The notes beneath the pieces were generated by a model. The model made no database searches. It was given only the letters and a program-made list of their open reading frames with translations, and was not told the DNA's origin. DNA of 64,000 nt from Oscillospiraceae bacterium (GTDB lineage Bacteria; Bacillota; Clostridia; Oscillospirales; Ruminococcaceae), in NCBI GenBank assembly GCA_009784625.1, contig WRBI01000005.1:1-64000 (forward strand), given 5' to 3'. Both the position numbers and the translations under genes were made by a program. Shown piece by piece: positions 16,124 to 26,344 of the stretch (its first letter is position 1; every line of letters starts with the position of its first letter).

Positions 16124-17563
16124 TTGGCATCCATAATTAAACGTGGAAAAACATATTCTGTTGTTTTCTACGCAAAAGACGAAGAGGGCGTAAGCAAACA
16201 AGTGTGGGAAAGTGGATTATCCCACAAGGAAGCAAAAGCTCGCAAGCTGGAAATTGAGTCCAGAAAACTCGATGGTACATTTGCTAACCCCACCAAGCTC
16301 ACAGTAGGGGCGTATCTTGAAGAGTGGTTAAGCTATTACAAAAAGAAAGGCAATGCTTATTCGACCTGCACAATGGTTGAAGGTATTTTGCGCAATCACA
16401 TTATCCCGACGTTTGGCGAAAAGAAACTTCAAGAATTAACTTCGAAAGAAGCGGAAGACTTTTTTCTTGATTTAAAACAAACGCGCCATGCGAAAGGCAA
16501 TTACAGGTATACCTTGTACAGTGATAATGAACTGCCGTTTTTGTCAAAGAACACCATCCGACATATCTATATCTATTTCAACATGGCACTTAATAAGGCG
16601 GTTGAGTGGAAGTACATAGCTGGCAACCCAATCACTTTTGACCCGCCGGAATCGGAGTCTAACCACCGTGTGGCATGGGACGAGGAAACTCTTTTAGCGG
16701 CTTTAGATGAAGTGAAGGACCCAATGCTACACCTTTGCTTGCATCTGGCTTTTGTCGGTTCCATGCGGTCCGGCGAAATCTCCGGGTTAACATGGGATTG
16801 CGTCAACTGGCAAGAAGAGAACATGACAATTAATAAAATTGTCCAACGGGTGAAGAAAAGAGACTTGGACTACTCTCCAGATAACCCACCGCTACTGGTT
16901 TTCCCCAACGCAATTGGCACTCGTGAAACCGATGACATTAAAAGCTGCCTTATCCTTAAAGGACCAAAGACTCCAAAGAGCAGACGTGCAATTTACATGA
17001 CCGGACCCCTAAAACAGGAATTGCTCAAGCGATGGCAATTGGTCAGTAAGCGAATGGCTGTGCTTGATGAAGAGTACCATAATCACAATCTTGTAGTCTG
17101 CTTAGAGGACGGCAGACCTGTCGAACCTAAACTGATTGCCAAGTGGTTCAAACTCTTCATCAAAAAGCATGGTGGAGTATTCCCCGACGTAACACTCCAC
17201 AGCCTGCGGGCCACCAGCACTACTTACAAGCTGGTGTTGAGTCACGGGGACATCAAAGCTGTACAAGGGGATACCGGCCATGCGAACGCCAAGATGGTTA
17301 CCGACATCTATGCCAAGATTCAAGACAAGAATCGAAAGAAGATGGCCCAAGCGTTGGAAAAGGATTTCTACAAAAATCAGCCAGCACAGACAACGCCGGC
17401 AATAAAGAGCGAAGTGGATGTTGCCAACCATATGCTTCTGCTCAAAAAGCTGGTTGAAAATCCACAGGGGTTAGAAATTCTGCTTGCCACCCTTGGCCAA
17501 CCCGTGGAAAACCACCCGAGCGCGTCCGAGTGTGGTATTAGCAAAGTATTAGCAAACGACTAA
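16124..17563 (+). CDS. tyrosine recombinase/integrase
   Basis: R...HxLR...H/W...Y catalytic layout: GSMRSGEISGLTW, TLHSLRATSTTYKL, GDTGHANAKMVTDIYA; N-terminal AP2-like arm and SAM-like domain. Confidence 0.95.
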   Translation: MASIIKRGKTYSVVFYAKDEEGVSKQVWESGLSHKEAKARKLEIESRKLDGTFANPTKLTVGAYLEEWLSYYKKKGNAYSTCTMVEGILRNHIIPTFGEKKLQELTSKEAEDFFLDLKQTRHAKGNYRYTLYSDNELPFLSKNTIRHIYIYFNMALNKAVEWKYIAGNPITFDPPESESNHRVAWDEETLLAALDEVKDPMLHLCLHLAFVGSMRSGEISGLTWDCVNWQEENMTINKIVQRVKKRDLDYSPDNPPLLVFPNAIGTRETDDIKSCLILKGPKTPKSRRAIYMTGPLKQELLKRWQLVSKRMAVLDEEYHNHNLVVCLEDGRPVEPKLIAKWFKLFIKKHGGVFPDVTLHSLRATSTTYKLVLSHGDIKAVQGDTGHANAKMVTDIYAKIQDKNRKKMAQALEKDFYKNQPAQTTPAIKSEVDVANHMLLLKKLVENPQGLEILLATLGQPVENHPSASECGISKVLAND

Positions 17564-17642
17564 GCGGTAGCGAGAAGGTACAGTGGCATAAATCACGGAA
17601 AGCGGGTATTTTCGATGACTGATGACCAGCAAAGAAAAAGAA

Positions 17643-17675
17643 AAAACCCGGTATCATTGATACCGAGTTTTTCCC
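17643..17675. terminator. terminator downstream of integrase
   Basis: aaaaacCCGGTATCattGATACCGagttttt. Confidence 0.8.
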
Positions 17676-17696
17676 ACAACAAAGCCATTTTCTTGG

Positions 17697-17770
17697 CGCG
17701 CTGGAAGGGATTCGAACCCCTGACCCCTTGATTCGTAGTCAAGTACTCTATCCAACTGAGCTACCAGCGC
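17697..17770 (-). tRNA. tRNA-Arg(ACG), CCA encoded at 17694-17696
   Basis: Reverse complement GCGCTGGTAGCTCAGTTGGATAGAGTACTTGACTACGAATCAAGGGGTCAGGGGTTCGAATCCCTTCCAGCGCG; anticodon ACG. Confidence 0.95.
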
Positions 17771-17810
17771 AAATTTTCAAAACAACCTTGTTTTTGCAGG
17801 GAGTGCATTA

Positions 17811-17849
17811 TTCGTAGTCAGACACTCTATCCAACTGAGCTACAAGCGC
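17811..17849 (-). pseudogene. 5'-half tRNA-Arg fragment
   Basis: Reverse complement GCGCTTGTAGCTCAGTTGGATAGAGTGTCTGACTACGAA, similar to the intact tRNA up to the anticodon loop, then diverges. Confidence 0.8.
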
Positions 17850-18126
17850 AAAGTCCGGACAACTCCCATACTATACCATCAACCACGAAAAAAGTCAATA
17901 GCTGAAAATATTATTTGACAAGTTATCGCGACGTGTGTTAGTGTGATAGTACACTAGTGTATATTGGCGACTCACCTGTAATCTTGAAAAAATAATAATC
18001 TGTTCACAGTTTGGTTATAATTTAAAGTTACAATAATTAACTGTACTATCTTTACTAGTGCGCTTTGCCCGCGTTGGGGCTAAAGTGATAAAATAAACTG
18101 TTTGTGCGCGATTACGGAGGCTTGCG

Positions 18127-19659
18127 ATGATGAAAAAAGGTGTAAAGCTAAAAATTCTCAGCCTGAGTTTGGCGGCTGTTCTGGCGGTTTCAGGCTGCAT
18201 TGCTGCCGGGGCGGCGGATGTGGAGGAGGAGCCGGCACAGGTCGGCACAGCTGTCGAAACATCTTTCTTAGGGCGGACAACCATCCGCAGTGAACTGACT
18301 TATATCGGGCAGATTCAACCGCAGAGAACCATCAACGTTGCGAGTATGATTACCGCCGAAGTCACTGCCGTCCACTTTAATATCGGTGATTCGGTTGAGG
18401 AAGGCGATATCCTGTTTACGGTGGACGCGACCGATATTCAAAACAACATCCGCCAAATCAACGCGGCGGCCCAGCTCGCGAACATTGGGGTGGAATCGGC
18501 GCAGCACCAGCTTGAACAGGCCGAAATCCAGCAGCAAATGCAGGATATCCAGCAGGAGATCGCGCTGCAACAGGCCGCTACCGCAGCCGCGTCGGCCGCG
18601 CAGCAACTGGAAACCGCCAACCAGCAGCACAGGCTCTTTCGAGACTATAATCACGACGCACTCAGAGACATAGCAGACGAGCGCCGCGAACTAAACCGGG
18701 AAATCCGGGATCTGACCCGCGGCCATCACAGGGACGAGTACATTTATAACCGCAACCGACCGGAGCGCTTTGATCCGGGTTTGGCCCGTGAGTACGAGGC
18801 TCTGCGCGCCATGATGCGGCCGCTGGACGCGGCGGCGTTCGAAATCGAAAGGGCGCAGGAGACGCTTCAAAACGCCCAGCGGCTGGCGGAAATCTCACAG
18901 GATATGGCTGAGTTTTCTTTTGAATCGGCCGAGGGCGTACACGACATTTATCTTCAAAATAATCGGGATCAAGTTCAGATAATGGCCGAGTTCGGCCTGC
19001 AAACCGCTCAAGCGCAGCTGGCAAGCACACAGGCGCAGATGTCGACTGCGCGGACCAACCTGAACCGCGCAACCGTCACCAGCCCGATCTCCGGGGTGGT
19101 CAGCGGCCGGACAGTCGAAGTCGGGCAGATGGCCTCGCCGTCATTCCCGCCCTTTACCATTGTAGAGATCGACACGGTTGTCGTACAGGTCAGCGTGTCC
19201 GAATCCCTGATCAACCGGGTATACGTTGGCCAGGAAGTGGATGTGGTCATCCAGGCTCTGGACGGTGAAACTTCTTTGACCGGAACGGTCACCATCGTCT
19301 CGCCGATCGCCGCGGCGACCAGCACATTCCCCATTCGGGTCGAGCTGGACAACGCTGACGGCCGGATCCGCCCGGGGATGTTCTCACAGGTCACCTTTGT
19401 CGAAGCCCAGCGGGAAAACACGTTCGTTGTGCCCAAAAACGTGGTACAAACCGACGAGCAGGGCGAGTTTGTCTTTGTGGTGCGGGACGGCTATGCGGTG
19501 CGCACAAATGTCCGCACCGGAATGGAAACCGGCAACGAGATCGAAATCCTGAGCGGGATCAGCGAAACCGACCAGATCGTAACCGTCGGCCAGGAGTTCC
19601 TTGAAGACGGCGAGCTGGTCAACGTGGTGGCCATCGATGGCCGGCGGGTAAGCGGGTAA
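18127..19659 (+). CDS. RND efflux periplasmic-adaptor (HlyD/MFP) subunit, lipoprotein
   Basis: Lipobox LAVSGC; biotinyl-lipoyl-like halves and beta-barrel; upstream of the RND pump. Confidence 0.9.
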   Translation: MMKKGVKLKILSLSLAAVLAVSGCIAAGAADVEEEPAQVGTAVETSFLGRTTIRSELTYIGQIQPQRTINVASMITAEVTAVHFNIGDSVEEGDILFTVDATDIQNNIRQINAAAQLANIGVESAQHQLEQAEIQQQMQDIQQEIALQQAATAAASAAQQLETANQQHRLFRDYNHDALRDIADERRELNREIRDLTRGHHRDEYIYNRNRPERFDPGLAREYEALRAMMRPLDAAAFEIERAQETLQNAQRLAEISQDMAEFSFESAEGVHDIYLQNNRDQVQIMAEFGLQTAQAQLASTQAQMSTARTNLNRATVTSPISGVVSGRTVEVGQMASPSFPPFTIVEIDTVVVQVSVSESLINRVYVGQEVDVVIQALDGETSLTGTVTIVSPIAAATSTFPIRVELDNADGRIRPGMFSQVTFVEAQRENTFVVPKNVVQTDEQGEFVFVVRDGYAVRTNVRTGMETGNEIEILSGISETDQIVTVGQEFLEDGELVNVVAIDGRRVSG

Positions 19660-19751
19660 GCGTATCAATACCGAATAATTTCGTAGCGGTTGACAGCTTT
19701 GGATTTCTCTTGCTGTCAACCGCTCTACTGTCACCATAATAGGAGCACACT

Positions 19752-22700
19752 ATGACCAAAATCGCGGTAAGCCGTCCGGTTACAACTTTTATGACTATAC
19801 TGGTTTTTTTAGCGTTCGGCGGAATGAGTCTGCTCAACTTGCGGATGGATCTTCTGCCCAACATGAATATACCGGTGGCCGTGGTCTTTACCAACTACTC
19901 GGGCGCATCCCCCGATCAGGTCAGGAGGTTGGTCACCGAGCCGATCGAGCAAAGCCTGGCCACCCTGCAAGGGCTGGATACCCTCAGCTCGACCTCAAGC
20001 GAGGGGTCGTCGGTGGTCATCATGCAGTTCGACACAAACATCGACATTGACATGGCCGCCATCGACATCCGGGAAGCGGTCGACGTCATCGCCAACTTTC
20101 TGCCTGACGACGCGGGCACCCCGATGGTCTTAAAGATCGACGTCAACGCGATGGACGCAATCCAAATCGCCGTTTCCTCTCAGATTGACGACCTGGTCTC
20201 CCTCAACTACAAAGTGGAGGATCAAATCCAAAATCGCCTGGCCCGCCAGCCGGGTGTGGCTTCGGTCAACGTGTCCGGCGGGATGGAAAGGGAAGTGGTG
20301 GTCGAGCTGATCACCGACCGGATTCGCGGGTTTGGAATCACCGAACAGCAGATTATCGGGATTCTGGCCATGGAAAACGCCAGTATGCCGGTCGGTGCGC
20401 TCGAAGAAGCCGGACTGAACCTGACCGTCAGCGTAGACGCGCGGTTTCGCGGGCTTGAGGATATTCGAAATATACCGATTAACACCCCGACCGGGGCGCT
20501 CATCTACCTGCGGGATATCGCCGAAGTCCGCGAGGTCTATCGGGAGCGCTCGAATTACTCTTACCTGAACCGCGAGCAGTCGGTCAACGTCACGGTACAG
20601 CGCCAGTCGGACGCGAACACGGTTCAAGTGTCCAACGCCGTCATGCGGGAGCTGGAAGCCATCCGCGCCGACTTCCCAGAGCTGGATATCAGCGTCATCA
20701 TGAACCCGGCCGACTATATTGAAAACTCAATCAACGCGGTCTCAATCACCGCGCTCAGCGGGCTGGCCCTGGCCATCATCGTGCTCTTTACATTCCTGCG
20801 GGATATCCGCGCGACGCTGGTGGTCGCGGCGGCCATTCCGGTCTCGATTGTGGTCACATTCTCGTTCATGTTTTTTGCGGGGATGACCCTGAACATGATG
20901 AGCCTTGGCGGCCTGACCCTGGGGGTGGGTCTGCTGGTCGACAACTCGATTGTCGTGCTTGAGAGTGTCTTCCGGCGGATGGAAAAAGGCGAAGACCGCT
21001 TTAAAGCGGCCATCAACGGCACCCGGGAAGTGTCCATGTCCATTGTCGCCTCCACCATTACCACCATGTCGGTCTTTGTTCCGGTGGCCTGGCTGGGCGG
21101 GCTGATTGCGCAGATTTTCACCGACCTTGCCCTTTCGGTGTCCTTTTCGCTCGGCGCGTCGCTGTTGGTGGCCATCACTTTTGTGCCGCTGGCCTGCTCG
21201 CTCTTCCTCTCGCCCAAATCGATCCCCGCGCTGGGTGAGAAGCCGGAAAAGAAGCGGTTCACCGCCCGCATATCGGATGCGGTGGGCAAAGCGGTAGGCA
21301 AGATCGATACCGTCTATCGCAAGGCGCTCGACTTTGCCACCAGATGGCGAAAATTGGTCATGCTCTTTGCTTTCATCTTCTTTGTCGGGTCACTTGCCTC
21401 GATGCTGTGGGTGGGGATGGAACTCCTGCCCCCGGCCGACCAGAGTATGATTCAGATCGACGTGAACCTGCCGTCCGGCGCTGTGCTTGACCGAACGCGG
21501 GAGGTCACTTACCAGGTGCTTGATCGGCTGGAGAGTGTGCCCGAGATTCAGACGATCTCCACGTCGCTGGGGGGCGGCGGGTTCTTTGGCGGCGGAAACA
21601 ACTCCTCCCGCTCGTCTATTTTGGTTATGCTCTACCCGATGGGCGAGCGGACGCGGTCCTCCATTGAGGTCGCCGATCAGCTGCGGGCGGCTATGGTTGA
21701 TGTGGCCGGCGCCGAAATCTCAGTCGAAGCCATCACCGACATGATGGGCGGCGGCGGAATGGGCGGGGGTGGGGCCGTTCAGTACAATATAGTTGGCGAC
21801 GACATCGACACTCTCATTCAAGTTTCGGACGATTTGATCGCATTGCTTTCCCAGGTAGAGGGCCTGCGGGATGTCTCAAGCTCGGTGGCCGAAACCCTGC
21901 CTCAAGCTGTGATCAACGTTGACCGGATGCGGGCGTCTTCTTTTGGCCTGACCGCACAGAACATCATAAGCGCGGCCAGCACATCCATTCAGGGCAGCCG
22001 TGCGGGTGTTTTGCGGATGGAGGGCAACGAGCTGGATTTGCGGGTAACCAAAGGCGACGGAGCGATCAACGACCTCACCGAGCTTGAGACATTGCTGATC
22101 CCGTCCCCACTCGGGATGTCCATCCCGCTGCGCGAGGTGGCCAACATCGAGCTGACCCGCTCACCGCTGTCGATCAGCCGGCTCAACCAACAGACGTTCA
22201 TCACCATCTTCGGTCACCTGGATGGCCGGGATCTGGGTTCGGTCACCACCGATATCGGCAACCTGATCCAGAGCGAATACATCTTCCCGGTAGGGGTATC
22301 CATCGAGCCGACCGGCAACCAGCAGTTTATGGACGAAGAAATTCTCAACATGGTCTACGCGATGATCGTGGCCATCTTTGTGGTTTACGCCATCATGTCC
22401 GCCCAGTTTGAGTCGCTGTTTTATCCGTTCATTATCATGTTTTCGGTGCCGGTTGCGCTCTCCGGCGGCCTGCTTGGGCTGTTCATCGCCGGCCAGACTT
22501 TTGGGATAACCGCCGCGCTCGGGCTGATTGTCCTGGTCGGAATTGTCACCAACAACGCGATCGTGCTGATCGACTATATCAACCTCTTGCGCGGGAAAGG
22601 CCTGTCCCTGATCATGGCGGTGCAGGAGGCGGCGACCGTCCGCCTGCGCGCCATCCTGATGACCACGCTGACCACCGCACTCGGCCTGTTGCCCATGATG

Positions 22701-22880
22701 CTGGGCAATCAAGAGGGCTCGGAGGTCATGCAGCCGCTGGCAACCGTGGTTATCTTCGGGCTTGTCTTCTCGACCGGGGTCACACTGCTGGTCATCCCGG
22801 CCATCTATATCACTTTTGAAAATGTCCGCACCCGCCTGTTCGGCGACCGCCGCAAGTTCAGAAAGATCGAGGAAGTGTAG
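19752..22880 (+). CDS. RND-family efflux transporter permease (AcrB/HAE-like)
   Basis: 1042 aa; N-terminal SRPVTTFMTILVFLAFGGMSLLNLRMDLLPNMN...; LGGLTLGVGLLVDNSIVVLE; C-terminal ...LIVLVGIVTNNAIVLIDYIN. Confidence 0.95.
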   Translation: MTKIAVSRPVTTFMTILVFLAFGGMSLLNLRMDLLPNMNIPVAVVFTNYSGASPDQVRRLVTEPIEQSLATLQGLDTLSSTSSEGSSVVIMQFDTNIDIDMAAIDIREAVDVIANFLPDDAGTPMVLKIDVNAMDAIQIAVSSQIDDLVSLNYKVEDQIQNRLARQPGVASVNVSGGMEREVVVELITDRIRGFGITEQQIIGILAMENASMPVGALEEAGLNLTVSVDARFRGLEDIRNIPINTPTGALIYLRDIAEVREVYRERSNYSYLNREQSVNVTVQRQSDANTVQVSNAVMRELEAIRADFPELDISVIMNPADYIENSINAVSITALSGLALAIIVLFTFLRDIRATLVVAAAIPVSIVVTFSFMFFAGMTLNMMSLGGLTLGVGLLVDNSIVVLESVFRRMEKGEDRFKAAINGTREVSMSIVASTITTMSVFVPVAWLGGLIAQIFTDLALSVSFSLGASLLVAITFVPLACSLFLSPKSIPALGEKPEKKRFTARISDAVGKAVGKIDTVYRKALDFATRWRKLVMLFAFIFFVGSLASMLWVGMELLPPADQSMIQIDVNLPSGAVLDRTREVTYQVLDRLESVPEIQTISTSLGGGGFFGGGNNSSRSSILVMLYPMGERTRSSIEVADQLRAAMVDVAGAEISVEAITDMMGGGGMGGGGAVQYNIVGDDIDTLIQVSDDLIALLSQVEGLRDVSSSVAETLPQAVINVDRMRASSFGLTAQNIISAASTSIQGSRAGVLRMEGNELDLRVTKGDGAINDLTELETLLIPSPLGMSIPLREVANIELTRSPLSISRLNQQTFITIFGHLDGRDLGSVTTDIGNLIQSEYIFPVGVSIEPTGNQQFMDEEILNMVYAMIVAIFVVYAIMSAQFESLFYPFIIMFSVPVALSGGLLGLFIAGQTFGITAALGLIVLVGIVTNNAIVLIDYINLLRGKGLSLIMAVQEAATVRLRAILMTTLTTALGLLPMMLGNQEGSEVMQPLATVVIFGLVFSTGVTLLVIPAIYITFENVRTRLFGDRRKFRKIEEV

Positions 22881-23000
22881 GCGGTTGACAGTGTACAGTG
22901 TACAGTTGACAGTTAATGGAATCGCTTCGCGATGATTTTTATAATCAAATCGCGAAGCGATACATTCACTGTCAACTGTCAATTTTCAACTGTCAACTGC
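22881..23000. repeat. MITE-like element, family D copy 1
   Basis: TTGACAGTGTACAGTGTACAGTTGACAG... inverted with ...CACTGTCAACTGTCAATTTTCAACTGTCAACTG; shares ATCGCGAAGCGATACATTCA.TGTCAA with 25.04-25.17 kb. Confidence 0.7.
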
Positions 23001-23684
23001 CTCCGGTTCCACCTCCGCCAGCCGGTCGATCATATCCAGCAGGCCGCCGCTTACAGCGTTGTAGAATGCCCGGTTCTCCGGGTTTTCGCCATCCAGCACC
23101 CAGTGTCCGGTCTCCGCTTGAATCATGTGGACGGTGGCTGTCCGCTGAACGCGGATCAGTTGATCGGGATTCTCAAGCCGGGCGACATGTTCAGCCAGAA
23201 ACTCCGGCCAGTTTGGCTGTGAGCTGTCCAGCTCCCGGTGGAGGAGATAGTTTGCCGCGTGTTCAGTCATATTGCCCAGCGCCCTGTCAAAGTCTATTGC
23301 ATAGACCGCCACTTCCACAACCGCGGCCTGTTCGGTAATCCGCTCTACCCGGATACCGAACTCAAGCCGGTCAATCAGCGGGCCGAGCGCTTCGCGGTAG
23401 CTGTCCGAAAAGATATCCACCCCGGCCGGGCTGATAAACTGCGAAGCGGTGCCCAAATTCCAGTCCCGCAGTGCGTGCAGCAGTACATCCAGCGACTGCG
23501 ACGGGGTGAGCGGCTGCGCGTTGCGCAGGTCGGTCCTGTCCGATATGTGCTCAGCGGTGATGTTGGGCGGGGCATGGTCGACGGCGCGGCGGCCCTCCCG
23601 CCCTCTCCAGATAAAGGCGAGCGCGAAAATGACGGCCAGCGCCAGGATGATGCTCACCGCGACCAGCGCTCTTTTTCGGTTTTT
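22986..23684 (-). CDS. membrane-anchored/secreted hypothetical protein
   Basis: MKNRKRALVAVSIILALAVIFALAFIW signal/TM segment; ORF extends upstream to 23744. Confidence 0.6.
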   Translation of the reverse strand, partial: KNRKRALVAVSIILALAVIFALAFIWRGREGRRAVDHAPPNITAEHISDRTDLRNAQPLTPSQSLDVLLHALRDWNLGTASQFISPAGVDIFSDSYREALGPLIDRLEFGIRVERITEQAAVVEVAVYAIDFDRALGNMTEHAANYLLHRELDSSQPNWPEFLAEHVARLENPDQLIRVQRTATVHMIQAETGHWVLDGENPENRAFYNAVSGGLLDMIDRLAEVEPEAVDS

Positions 23685-23904
23685 CATGGTTCTTCCTCCC
23701 GTGTAAGTAATGCGTACAGTTTCTAAACACGTCCAATACCTCATGCCACATTTTATGGCGCGAAACCGGGAGATAGCCCACCTTTCTTGAAAAAATCTCC
23801 ATCTTCTGCTAGAATGTACAAGTTGGCGATTGATATGGAGATATAAAACTCAGGGAAACCCGTGGGCAAAGGGGCGCCGCTCACCGGTGGGAGGAGGTTC
23901 CTGC

Positions 23905-25038
23905 ATGTATACATTGCTTAAACAAGAGGGCAAAGCGCGGCTGGGCAAGTTCGACACGGTACACGGCCAGGTACAGACCCCGGCTTTTATGAACGTCGGA
24001 ACAGCCGCCGCCATCAAAGGCGGGGTAGGCTCAATCGATTTGGCAAACGATCTGAACTGTCAGGTCGAGCTGTGCAACACGTACCACCTACATCTGCGGC
24101 CGGGGGACGACGTGGTCCGCGACCTGGGCGGCCTGCACAAATTCATGAACTGGAAAGGCCCCATCCTCACCGACTCGGGCGGGTTTCAGGTCTTTTCGCT
24201 GGCCAAATTGCGCAAGATCGCCGAAAAAGGCGTCACCTTCCGCTCCCACATCGACGGGCGGGAAATTTTCATGGGCCCGGAAGAGAGTATGCGCATTCAA
24301 TCAAATCTTGCGTCTACCATCGCGATGGCTTTTGATGAGTGTATCGAAAATCCGGCTGAACACGGTTATGTCGAAAAGAGCATCGCGCGGACAACCCGCT
24401 GGCTGGTGCGCTGTAAAGAGGAAATGGCGCGGCTCAGTGCGCTGCCCGACACCATCAACCCACGCCAGCTGTTGTTCGGGATCAACCAGGGCTCTACCTA
24501 TGAAGATTTGCGGATTAAACATATGCAGGAAATCGCACAGCTTGATCTGGACGGCTACGCGATCGGCGGGCTGGCGGTGGGCGAGAGCGCCGAGGAGATG
24601 TACCGGATCATCGACGCGGTCGAGCCGCATATGCCGGCGGATAAAATCCGGTATCTGATGGGGGTTGGCACCCCGGTCAACATAATAGAAGCGGTATGGC
24701 GGGGGGTTGATCTGTTTGACTGCGTAATGCCCAGCCGAAACGGCCGCCACGGCACCGTCTTTACCTGGGAGGGTGTCCGCCTGCTCGGGAACGCCGAATA
24801 CAAGCGGGACGACCGCCCGATTGATCAAAACTGCGGCTGTCCGGCCTGCAAGAACCATTCGCGGGGTTACATCCGCCACCTGTTAAATTACCACGAGATG
24901 CTCGGCTACCGCCTGGCCGTACAGCATAACCTTTATTTTTACAACGAGCTGATGACAAAGATCAGGGAAGAGATCACAGCGGGCAGCTTCGAAGACTTCC
25001 GCGCCCGAATGACCCCGATTTTGGATAAGCGGCTCTGA
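23905..25038 (+). CDS. tgt: queuine tRNA-ribosyltransferase
   Basis: PILTDSGGFQVFSLAKLRKI, DLFDCVMPSRNGRHGT, zinc motif CGCPACKNHSRGYIRHL. Confidence 0.97.
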   Translation: MYTLLKQEGKARLGKFDTVHGQVQTPAFMNVGTAAAIKGGVGSIDLANDLNCQVELCNTYHLHLRPGDDVVRDLGGLHKFMNWKGPILTDSGGFQVFSLAKLRKIAEKGVTFRSHIDGREIFMGPEESMRIQSNLASTIAMAFDECIENPAEHGYVEKSIARTTRWLVRCKEEMARLSALPDTINPRQLLFGINQGSTYEDLRIKHMQEIAQLDLDGYAIGGLAVGESAEEMYRIIDAVEPHMPADKIRYLMGVGTPVNIIEAVWRGVDLFDCVMPSRNGRHGTVFTWEGVRLLGNAEYKRDDRPIDQNCGCPACKNHSRGYIRHLLNYHEMLGYRLAVQHNLYFYNELMTKIREEITAGSFEDFRARMTPILDKRL

Positions 25039-25170
25039 ACAGTTGACAATGGACAATGGACAATGGACAATGGACAGTGATGGTAGTCCGCTTTGCGAAC
25101 GTTATTTAAACATCGCGAAGCGATACATTCATTGTCAATTGTACATTGTGCATTGTCAATTGGATTGCCC
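25036..25170. repeat. MITE-like element, family D copy 2, with tandem GGACAATGGACAATGG
   Basis: TTGACAATGGACAATGGACAATGGACAATGG ... ATCGCGAAGCGATACATTCATTGTCAATTGTACATTGTGCATTGTCAATTG. Confidence 0.75.
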
Positions 25171-25313
25171 GCTGGTAAATAACGCTTGCAATGGTAAGTG
25201 TTTTTCGCTATACTATAGCTTGGCTGTAAACTGGTCCGGGGCGGCTTCACTGTTATCCCGGGCGTCAATACCATCATAAAGCGCCGGTTCGGCGCACAGA
25301 AAAGGAGCTTATT

Positions 25314-25760
25314 ATGCACCAATACGTTTTGTTCTTCGGTGGGGGCGAAGGCGATATGCTCGGGATGATGATGCCGCTGATTTTGATGGTGGCCATCTTC
25401 TATCTTTTGCTGATCCGCCCGCAGAAAAAGAGAGAGAAAGCCGCGAGAGAGATGAGAAACTCGGTTGAAGTCGGGGACGAAATCCTGACAATCGGCGGGA
25501 TTCTGGGCCGTGTTGTAGCGGTTAAGGACGACACCCTGCTCATCGAGTCGGGTTCGGCCAACACCAAGCTGAGAATCACAAAGGGCGCGGTTCAGTCTAA
25601 TGTAACGGCGACTGAAAAGATGCATGAAAGACAACAGGAGGCCGCCAAAGCCGCCGCTGCCGCCAAAGAACGCAAAAAAGCCGAAAAGAGCGGCAAGACC
25701 GTCGAGACCGTCGCCGACGCGAAAGAGAAAGAACTGGAAAAGAAGATGGAAAAGGAATAA
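25314..25760 (+). CDS. yajC: preprotein translocase subunit YajC
   Basis: PLILMVAIFYLLLIRPQKKREK...VGDEILTIGGILGRVVAVKDDTLLIE. Confidence 0.93.
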   Translation: MHQYVLFFGGGEGDMLGMMMPLILMVAIFYLLLIRPQKKREKAAREMRNSVEVGDEILTIGGILGRVVAVKDDTLLIESGSANTKLRITKGAVQSNVTATEKMHERQQEAAKAAAAAKERKKAEKSGKTVETVADAKEKELEKKMEKE

Positions 25761-25873
25761 CCCGAGCACTGGTATACGGCAAACAAGCCCTGCATATAGT
25801 GTAAAGACCACTGCCACCGCCTGAAAAGGCGCTTAGTGGCCTTTCCCAAAACACAGGTGTAGGAGGCGTTTGT

Positions 25874-26287
25874 ATGTCCGGTAAAAGGGTGCAAACCGGT
25901 GAGAGTTCCGGCCTGAGCGCGGTTGCCAGGCCGATACTTATCAGCGTTGTGTTCGGAATTATGGTGTGCATCGGCGTTTTGATGCTGCTCAGCTTTGTGC
26001 TGTCTGTCCGCAGTGTGCCCCACTCGCTGATCAATCCGCTGGCCGTCTTTGCCATATCGGTAGGCGCGCTCACGGCCGGGTTTTGTTGCGCGAAGCTTTT
26101 GCGCCAGGGGGGCCTTGCATACGGTGCGCTGTGCGGCGGGGTGTTTAGCCTGGTCATCATGCTGGCCAGCTTTGGAATCAGCGACAACGGCTTTGGGCTG
26201 ACCGCCCTGTTCAAGATCACCTTTATGATGCTCTCAGCCATGCTGGGCGGCGTCTTTGGGGTGAACATGCGCAGAAAGCGCAAATAA
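25874..26287 (+). CDS. TIGR04086-like small membrane protein
   Basis: 4-TM protein downstream of yajC in Clostridia. Confidence 0.65.
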   Translation: MSGKRVQTGESSGLSAVARPILISVVFGIMVCIGVLMLLSFVLSVRSVPHSLINPLAVFAISVGALTAGFCCAKLLRQGGLAYGALCGGVFSLVIMLASFGISDNGFGLTALFKITFMMLSAMLGGVFGVNMRRKRK

Positions 26288-26344
26288 TGCCCATCATCAA
26301 TGTCATGCCCCGGAGTCCGCCGTTTGGCGGACTCTTTGCGATTT

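Noticed and set aside
22161-22982. 273-aa minus-strand ORF antisense to the RND pump
   Set aside because: Shadow ORF of a GC-rich coding region, low complexity (D/H/Q/G-rich).
25045-25080. Tandem GGACAATGGACAATGGACAATGG as a possible CRISPR or VNTR coding repeat
   Set aside because: 7-nt unit without spacers, inside a MITE-like inverted-repeat element.
24939-25817. 292-aa minus-strand ORF over tgt end/MITE/yajC
   Set aside because: Antisense to yajC and contains the translated repeat; no domain.
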